Positions 47,714 through 53,517 of a stretch of 53,517 nt of DNA are shown in pieces. Positions within the stretch are counted from its first letter, which is position 1; every line of letters begins with the position of its first letter. The notes beneath the pieces are model-generated. The model made no database searches and was not told the DNA's origin. It was given only the letters and a program-made list of their open reading frames with translations. This stretch comes from Onthomorpha sp937906975 (lineage in GTDB: Bacteria > Bacteroidota > Bacteroidia > Bacteroidales > P3): contig JAZLDH010000016.1 in assembly GCA_045614605.1 (NCBI GenBank), positions 1 through 53,517 of the forward strand, in the 5' to 3' direction. The position numbers were made by a program, and so were the translations under genes.

Positions 47714-50593
47714 ATGAAAAAAGTTATTTTCTATTTTTTAATAGCGTTGTTTTCAATTAATATTGCACAATCACAAACAACCCAAGAGTATGTTCCTTTT
47801 GGATTATCAAGCAGTGATATAGATTTAAACAATGTAACACTTTCGTGGCGTTCGCATCAGAGTGCAGATTTTTGGCAATTAGAATACAAAGCAGTCTTAA
47901 TGGACAATTCAACTCAAATAACACAAACCGATACCGTTGCATACCTAAGCAATCTTATGCCAAACACTCGCTATATGTGGAAGGTGAGAATGATAGATGT
48001 AGATGGAGATACAAGTTTGTGGAGTAATGAAAACTATTTCTATACATTGAGCGATGACACCCTTTGTCCACAAGTTCAAAACATGTATTTAGGAGTAGTA
48101 GGCAACAATTCTCTAAACGTTCAATGGCAACCAGCAGAAGGAACTAATACTTGGCAAGTAGTTTGTGGAGAAATGGGATCAAATCCTGATAATTATGACA
48201 TAATTTCTCAAACACAAAACTACGAATACACCTTTAACCAAGAATTTATCGAAGCAAATCAATATCAAATTGCCCTAAGAACAAATTGTCAAGGTGCATA
48301 TAGTCCTTGGAAATACCTTTACACAAAATATTTAAGCGAGAGTTCAATTTTCCAGCTACCAATTCAAATTGATTTTGAAGACACAATAGAAAATAAACAA
48401 ATAGGAACAATAAGTTCTAACGATAATTTTTGGAAGATTTCTTCTGCTATCAATTACAGTAGCTTTGGAAACAAATCTCTTCACGTAACAAATGGCAATG
48501 CCTACGCATGCAACAACACAGTTTCTTCAGTTAGCTATGCCTACATTGATTTCTACATACCAGAATACGCAGAAAGTTTCTATATAGATTTTAGTTATCA
48601 CACTCCTTCTGAGCTTCAAAATGCAGGATTAAAACTTTATCTTCTTGCACCTGGAACATCAATAAGCATTGACGAACTTCCAAGCGAGTCGGACCAAGTT
48701 GGAGAAAGTGTTTACCAAGGAACAAACAACCAATGGATAAGAGAGCATATAGAATTGCCACTTCATCACATAGGAACAACAAGAAGATTGCTTTTTGTGT
48801 GGTATAATTCTTCACAAGCGCCAACTAATCACGCTGTTGCAATAGATGATATTTATCTTACAGCACGTTATTGCGCAATTCCCGATAGTCTTAGAGCCAA
48901 CTACGTAACAATTACTTCTGCTGTCCTTGCTTGGGATTTTGCAGAAACACAAAGTATTTTTAATCTTCAATACAGAAAAACACAAGACTCAACATGGACA
49001 ACCATAAACGCAATAACTCCAAACCACCTATTAGAAAACCTACAACATAGCACAGAATATATTTTCAGAGTACAGGCAGACTGTGGCGATGAACAAAGTT
49101 TTTGGTCAGAGCCTTTTACATTCACAACAAGTACTTTGATTTCTGCACCAGAAAATCTAACAATCAGCAACTATTCTTTCAATTCTGCTACTATCTCTTG
49201 GAATAACAACCTTAGTGCAGAGAGTTATTTGGTGGAAACCCTACTTACAACAAACAATTCTACAACAATTCAACAAACAAACCTTAATAGCATAGAATTA
49301 AATATGCTTTATCCAAATACTCTTTATCACATAAGCGTAAAGGCTATATCACAATTTCAAGATACTAGCCTTGCCTCTCAAATTTACTTACATACGCTTT
49401 GCACTCCTCAAACAGACTATCCTTATGAGTTAGATGACACGATTTCTTTCTCAACACAAAATTCTTTCTGCAATATATCGGAGTGTTGGAGATTGGAATC
49501 AGATACTTTATTCTCGCCAATATTTGATTTGAATAGCTTACACAATCCATATTTAACCTTTGAATATTCTTCTCTTTTAGGAGTAAACTCTCAACTCTAT
49601 GTATCGGTAGATCAAGAGCCGTTACAAGAATTTGAACACATTTTTGTAAATGGAGAAAACAACATTTGCTTATCAGGATTCTTAGGAGGAAATAACATTC
49701 GCTTTGCAATACATTCTGCAATGGATACAAATGCGGAAAGAAGCTATACAATTGCTAATTTTTCTGTAAAAGACACATGCTTAGCACCTGAAAGCCTAAC
49801 TGTAAACCACATAACAGATAATTCTGCTCAAATAGAATGGCAAGCAATAGGTAATATCACTCAATATGACTTAAAAATAATAAACACACAAGCCTCAGAT
49901 ACAGTTTCTTTCATAAATGTACAATCGCCATTCCAAGCCACAGACCTTAATGCAATGCAAGAGTATAAAGTTATTTTGTATTCTTCTTGTCAAGGTGTGC
50001 AAGCGTTGAATTTTATTGAAGAATACTTCACAACAATATCGCCATCGGCTGATTGTTTAACACCAGAAAATTTTGTGTGTCAGCACTATCAAGTAAAGGG
50101 AGACGAAACTATTGTTTGTACTTGGGACGCTGTTGAGGACAATCCTTACATTCAATGGGAAATCAACTACAAGGAAAGATTAGCTGTTAATTATACATCG
50201 TATATTGTTTCGATATATCCTCGTTTTACTTTGAGAAATCTTGACATGGGAGATGAATACGATTTCAGAGTTCGTGCAATATGTTCAGTAGGCGATACTT
50301 CTTCTTGGACTCCTGTGGTTCAGGTAACGGTAGGCGAACAATCGCTTTCTCCAAATCAATACAGCGGAAAATCTCTTAAGGTTTATCCAAATCCAAGCGA
50401 TAGTGTATTGTTTGTAGAGACTGATGCAATAGAATTAAAAGACGCTCAATTAGTAGATGCTTACGGAAGAGTGGTCAGAGCATGGGATATACTTCCAAGA
50501 GAAATAGATGTTTCAACTCTGGAAGCAGGAAATTATGTGTTGAAATTCACAATGGATAATCAGCCTGTTAGCAGGAAAATAACGATTCAATAA
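47714..50593 (+). CDS. Secreted fibronectin-type-III T9SS cargo protein at the end of the Bat operon
   Basis: The 959-aa protein has a signal peptide (IFYFLIALFSINIAQS). At least four fibronectin type III-like domains are visible (near 28-117, 128-205, 395-480 and 485-570), with characteristic W/Y strands such as LSNLMPNTRYMWKVRMID and LQHSTEYIFRVQADCG. MAM/jelly-roll-like insertions lie near 220-390 and 590-695, with further Fn3-like segments near 700-890. The C-terminus is a type A T9SS sorting domain (LKVYPNPSDSVLFVE, DAYGRVVRAW, LEAGNYVLKF). It begins 10 bp after rseC with no terminator between, so it is probably cotranscribed with the Bat genes. Function is unknown; adhesion or polysaccharide binding are guesses. 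Confidence 0.85.
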   Translation: MKKVIFYFLIALFSINIAQSQTTQEYVPFGLSSSDIDLNNVTLSWRSHQSADFWQLEYKAVLMDNSTQITQTDTVAYLSNLMPNTRYMWKVRMIDVDGDTSLWSNENYFYTLSDDTLCPQVQNMYLGVVGNNSLNVQWQPAEGTNTWQVVCGEMGSNPDNYDIISQTQNYEYTFNQEFIEANQYQIALRTNCQGAYSPWKYLYTKYLSESSIFQLPIQIDFEDTIENKQIGTISSNDNFWKISSAINYSSFGNKSLHVTNGNAYACNNTVSSVSYAYIDFYIPEYAESFYIDFSYHTPSELQNAGLKLYLLAPGTSISIDELPSESDQVGESVYQGTNNQWIREHIELPLHHIGTTRRLLFVWYNSSQAPTNHAVAIDDIYLTARYCAIPDSLRANYVTITSAVLAWDFAETQSIFNLQYRKTQDSTWTTINAITPNHLLENLQHSTEYIFRVQADCGDEQSFWSEPFTFTTSTLISAPENLTISNYSFNSATISWNNNLSAESYLVETLLTTNNSTTIQQTNLNSIELNMLYPNTLYHISVKAISQFQDTSLASQIYLHTLCTPQTDYPYELDDTISFSTQNSFCNISECWRLESDTLFSPIFDLNSLHNPYLTFEYSSLLGVNSQLYVSVDQEPLQEFEHIFVNGENNICLSGFLGGNNIRFAIHSAMDTNAERSYTIANFSVKDTCLAPESLTVNHITDNSAQIEWQAIGNITQYDLKIINTQASDTVSFINVQSPFQATDLNAMQEYKVILYSSCQGVQALNFIEEYFTTISPSADCLTPENFVCQHYQVKGDETIVCTWDAVEDNPYIQWEINYKERLAVNYTSYIVSIYPRFTLRNLDMGDEYDFRVRAICSVGDTSSWTPVVQVTVGEQSLSPNQYSGKSLKVYPNPSDSVLFVETDAIELKDAQLVDAYGRVVRAWDILPREIDVSTLEAGNYVLKFTMDNQPVSRKITIQ

Positions 50594-50599
50594 AGCGTT

Positions 50600-50664
50600 A
50601 AAAAAAGTCAAAGAAAAAATAAAATATTCCTAAGAGAAAATAAATTTTTTCTTTGACTTTTTTT
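50600..50664. terminator. Perfect 21-bp inverted repeat ending the Bat operon
   Basis: Positions 50600-50620 and 50644-50664 are exact reverse complements (AAAAAAAGTCAAAGAAAAAAT). The loop contains CCTAAGAG, and the right arm ends in seven Ts. It lies 6 bp past the stop of the Fn3 protein gene. Confidence 0.85.
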
Positions 50665-50801
50665 ATTTTTTCTTTACATTTTTAAAAAGCATACATAAGC
50701 TGTAAATTTTTTTTAAAAAAACTGTAACAAAATGGCAAAAACACTTGTCTATATATACAAAGATAATTAATTCTGATTTTTAAATTAAAAAATTTATTCT
50801 T

Positions 50802-52463
50802 ATGAGAAAAACTATTTCTTTGATGACAATGATTTTATTATTGTCATTTAGTGCAAAAACCAATGCACAGATTTTAACGCCAGACGCACAAGCGCGAGAA
50901 ATTACGGAACATTTTATTCAATCATCAACAGATTTTGAATCTGATCACAGTGCAAAATTAGTGAGATATGATGAAAAGTATTCTGTTGTGTTGAATACTC
51001 TTGCGGGTAGCAATCAAGCAACGTTTGGATTATTAGAAAAAAATATTCTAAATACATTGAAAACGGTTTATATGCCAATTGACTATAAAATTAAGGATTT
51101 TACAATATTTAATGATACATTGTATTTTGTAGGTCGTAAGACTCTCCCTCAGAATGATTCTATTGGTGTAATAGGATATGTAAGTGTAATGGATTTATTT
51201 ACTCAACCTAATCAATCTTGCACATACGCTGAAATAAGAACTACAAAAGAGCTTTTCAGGGTAGAAGCCTACAATGACAACACAGGAAAAACAGTTGTTG
51301 CAGCAGTTGGAAGACATTTTTATGGTATTCCTTATTTTGTTGAGGGACCAGGTGCTGATATAGGAGATCCACCTTCACCAGGTCTTACGTTACCTTTGTC
51401 TGATGATGTTGATATAGTAGAGCCTGCTGTAACAGGGGAAAATCAGCCACTAAGCAATTCTCTTGATGAAATAGGACCTGCTTGGTATACATTACCCTTA
51501 GAATATAGGCATTGCTTAGCAACGCTAAACATAACGCGTACATCAAATGGCATAAATCATCAGTATGACTTATGGACTTTGCCAAACCTTGAAAATCGTG
51601 AACAAATAAGAGATTTTTGTTTAACAAATAATTTTATATGTGTTGTTTCTTCATATTACGAAAATGATCATTGCCCAGAATATAAAACATTGGCAGTTCA
51701 TTGGTTTGATAAAAATAATCTAAATGTTAGGCAATCAAAACAAATATATGGGCAAAGATATGTATTAGACTTTTATAATAACAGAGGTAATTTAGAAGTA
51801 GCTTGTGTTGGAGAAAATAATATTGCAATCTGTTATATGGCTTTGACAAGTGAAAATTGTAATGTGTTGTATAAAATAAATTTAACTTCAACTACGCTAA
51901 ATCCTATCTTTACACATTATTTTGGAATATCGGGTAATGGTATAAAACATAGTGTTTGGGATTTGGAATATGTGGAAAAAGAAAATATGTTGGTTGTATT
52001 AAAACAATCAAACATTTATGAAAGAGTTGATGAAGTGTGGCATTTGAGTATGAATGATTATATAATAATGCCATATAGTTCTAATGTATATACTAAATAT
52101 TATGACAACCTCTCCTCATTGGAATTATATAAAGGTATTTATTTAGGAGTGTATGGTACTCGTTCTGACAACAAAATTCTTTTAGAAAAACGTTGTAATC
52201 AGTTTTTCAATTTTAATAATTGCTATGAAATAAGATATGAGGATGTTTATGAAGAAGCTTTACCAACTGTAGATGTATTTCCATCAACACTTCATTGCTC
52301 ATTTGCAGATATAATGCCTTCTCTGTATGATTTATTAAATCTTCCAGCAAATCAAAATGTAAATGCGTTTAATGCTTTGCAAATAAATCAAGAACCAATT
52401 ACAAGTCCTTGTAGTAATACAATTGTAGATAGATATTACAAACAACCAGAAACAATAAAATAG
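50802..52463 (+). CDS. Large secreted protein of unknown function
   Basis: The 553-aa product has a signal peptide (ISLMTMILLLSFSAKTNAQ). No recognised family or T9SS sorting domain is visible. It contains Asn/Tyr-rich beta-like stretches (YDLWTLPNLENREQIRDF, YVLDFYNNRGNLEVACVGEN, WDLEYVEKENMLVVLKQ), which may form a propeller. The next gene, 7 bp downstream, encodes an exported protein with a T9SS tail. I infer an operon of two cell-surface or secreted proteins. No clear -7 box was found in the 200 bp upstream. Confidence 0.6.
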   Translation: MRKTISLMTMILLLSFSAKTNAQILTPDAQAREITEHFIQSSTDFESDHSAKLVRYDEKYSVVLNTLAGSNQATFGLLEKNILNTLKTVYMPIDYKIKDFTIFNDTLYFVGRKTLPQNDSIGVIGYVSVMDLFTQPNQSCTYAEIRTTKELFRVEAYNDNTGKTVVAAVGRHFYGIPYFVEGPGADIGDPPSPGLTLPLSDDVDIVEPAVTGENQPLSNSLDEIGPAWYTLPLEYRHCLATLNITRTSNGINHQYDLWTLPNLENREQIRDFCLTNNFICVVSSYYENDHCPEYKTLAVHWFDKNNLNVRQSKQIYGQRYVLDFYNNRGNLEVACVGENNIAICYMALTSENCNVLYKINLTSTTLNPIFTHYFGISGNGIKHSVWDLEYVEKENMLVVLKQSNIYERVDEVWHLSMNDYIIMPYSSNVYTKYYDNLSSLELYKGIYLGVYGTRSDNKILLEKRCNQFFNFNNCYEIRYEDVYEEALPTVDVFPSTLHCSFADIMPSLYDLLNLPANQNVNAFNALQINQEPITSPCSNTIVDRYYKQPETIK

Positions 52464-52470
52464 AAGCCTT

Positions 52471-53517
52471 ATGAAAAAGACATTATCAATAATTTTAGTT
52501 TTATTAGCAGTAACAAGATTTAGTTACGCACAAGAACAAGAGTATGACACAATAGTTTATTTCCCTCAAACTATTTTTGAATGTCCAATGTTGTTCGACC
52601 CTGTTTATTCTCCTATATATTATGATTTTTCAGATGAATATGCAGCTGCTGTTGCAGCAACAGGAAATCAATACACAGAGTATTATCATGCTTATTTTCA
52701 TAATTTTATAAAAATACGTCACCACAACCAATGTGATACTGCATGGGCAAATGTAGATCAAGACTATTTAAGTACATTTAGTATGCATTTTCTTGTTGGA
52801 TTTAAAACAATGCCAGATGTTAGGTGTTTTGCTCAACCATATCAATTGTCAGATTTAGACACTGCTGCAAGAGTAATAGGAGTTGCGGCAAAGGTTTTTG
52901 GAATGCCCGCACCAAACAATGGAGTGCAATTGTTTAGATTATGCGACAATAATGGTAATTATTTAGACCATGCAATAATTTGGCATCTGCCCGATCCTAA
53001 TATGAGTTCTGGTGCAGAACCTTTTGGCGTAAATCTTTACCCAACAACATTAGACTATTATTTATTTAACAATCAACATCAAATACAAGCCTTTTCTTTA
53101 ATATATGACAAGAATAGTGTTAGTTACAATCATGATTATGCAGGAAATATTCCTTATCAATTTGATCACACTATGTCAATCATAGGCGGAGATGTAAATG
53201 CTAAGCCGTGGGAAAAATGTAAGTATGAAGACCTTGGTTGTTATGAGTATTTACCACCTCTTTACTATAAGTATGGTGATACAGCTTGGGTAAGTTTTGA
53301 CCAAGATCAATACTATAAATTCTATTACAAAAAGCAATTAGGCTTTTATCCAATAATCATAATGCCAAAAACGGAGAGTGATTTGTCCGCTGAGGAGTTG
53401 GCAGAGCATTGTAACCTTGTACCAAATCCTGCAACGAGATACAGCAAAGCAATAAGCCGTTACAAGATAGAAAGATTAGAAATCTATGATATTCAAGGTA
53501 AAAAAATGCAAGAGATA
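52471..53517 (+). CDS. Secreted T9SS-type protein, truncated by the window edge
   Basis: The frame is open from ATG 52471 to the last base (349 codons). It has a signal peptide (KKTLSIILVLLAVTRFSYAQ). The body is rich in Tyr and Asp (YYDFSDEYAAAVAATGNQY, IPYQFDHTMSIIGGDVN). Near the end it starts a type A T9SS sorting domain: CNLVPNPATRYSKAISRYK, then IERLEIYDIQGKKMQEI, equivalent to the NPxxxxxxI...YDxxGK pattern. The C-terminal sorting signal is incomplete at the edge. It is the second gene of the pair beginning at 50802. Confidence 0.75.
   Translation, partial: MKKTLSIILVLLAVTRFSYAQEQEYDTIVYFPQTIFECPMLFDPVYSPIYYDFSDEYAAAVAATGNQYTEYYHAYFHNFIKIRHHNQCDTAWANVDQDYLSTFSMHFLVGFKTMPDVRCFAQPYQLSDLDTAARVIGVAAKVFGMPAPNNGVQLFRLCDNNGNYLDHAIIWHLPDPNMSSGAEPFGVNLYPTTLDYYLFNNQHQIQAFSLIYDKNSVSYNHDYAGNIPYQFDHTMSIIGGDVNAKPWEKCKYEDLGCYEYLPPLYYKYGDTAWVSFDQDQYYKFYYKKQLGFYPIIIMPKTESDLSAEELAEHCNLVPNPATRYSKAISRYKIERLEIYDIQGKKMQEI

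Noticed and set aside
1..53517. tRNA, rRNA, riboswitch or CRISPR array
   Set aside because: I looked through the intergenic stretches by eye and saw no cloverleaf, rRNA, known riboswitch core or regular repeat-spacer pattern; short structured RNAs could be missed.

Overview
The window looks like a chromosome segment from an anaerobic, low-GC member of the Bacteroidetes, probably order Bacteroidales. Promoters repeatedly carry the Bacteroidetes -7 box TAnnTTTG, in places with a TTTG or TTG -33 element 19-20 nt upstream. Several genes belong to the type IX secretion system (T9SS: PorQ, a PorW/SprE-like lipoprotein, and cargo with C-terminal sorting domains). A complete Bat (Bacteroides aerotolerance) operon is present. 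HydF and a 2-oxoglutarate:ferredoxin oxidoreductase point to anaerobic, ferredoxin-based metabolism with [FeFe]-hydrogenase. No tRNA, rRNA or CRISPR array was seen.

Layout. 1-350: a truncated BspA-like leucine-rich-repeat gene abuts tandem repeats and a perfect hairpin that look like the end of an insertion sequence, possibly IS21-like. 434-3278 (minus): an OmpA-like protein, then manA and a gamma-carbonic-anhydrase-like protein. 3335-4558: a LolC/E-type ABC permease. 4560-6900: a small accessory islet holding an ATPase/nuclease gene split by a -1 frameshift in an A8 run, flanked on both sides by relics of WD40-protein C-termini, and then a DUF6078 gene. 7079-9945 (minus): korB and korA. 10104-12589: aroC, a DUF4369 lipoprotein and lpxH. 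12661-18790: gcvT, a secreted endonuclease/exonuclease/phosphatase-family protein, an HD hydrolase, a DPP5-like peptidase and DUF3127. 18822-21423 (minus): DUF4810 and DUF799 lipoproteins, then radA. 21477-22658 (minus): hydF. 22784-24682: htpG. 24728-25072 (minus): a small membrane protein. 25318-26015: a HigBA-type toxin-antitoxin pair. 26036-33154 (minus): a seven-gene operon headed by the PorW-like lipoprotein. 33244-34497: DUF1015. 34568-38851 (minus): porQ and a 1052-aa T9SS cargo protein. 39104-50593: a nine-gene Bat operon (MoxR, DUF58, a BatD-tail-like protein, BatA, BatB, BatC, a BatD-BatE fusion, RseC and a T9SS fibronectin-III protein). 50802-53517: two secreted proteins, the second running off the window with the start of a T9SS sorting domain.

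How it fits together. Most of the window is housekeeping or envelope-biogenesis genes in compact operons with short or overlapping junctions. The envelope theme is strong: the lipoprotein-release-type permease, LpxH, PorQ, PorW, the Bat complex and T9SS cargo. The accessory parts are the left edge, the 4.6-6.9 kb islet and the HigBA pair. The most unusual observations are the frameshifted ATPase between WD40 relics, two apparently leaderless genes with the identical string TAnnTTTGCAATATG, the BatD-BatE fusion, the extension of the Bat operon by rseC and a T9SS cargo gene, and terminators whose stems lie inside the last codons of convergent genes.
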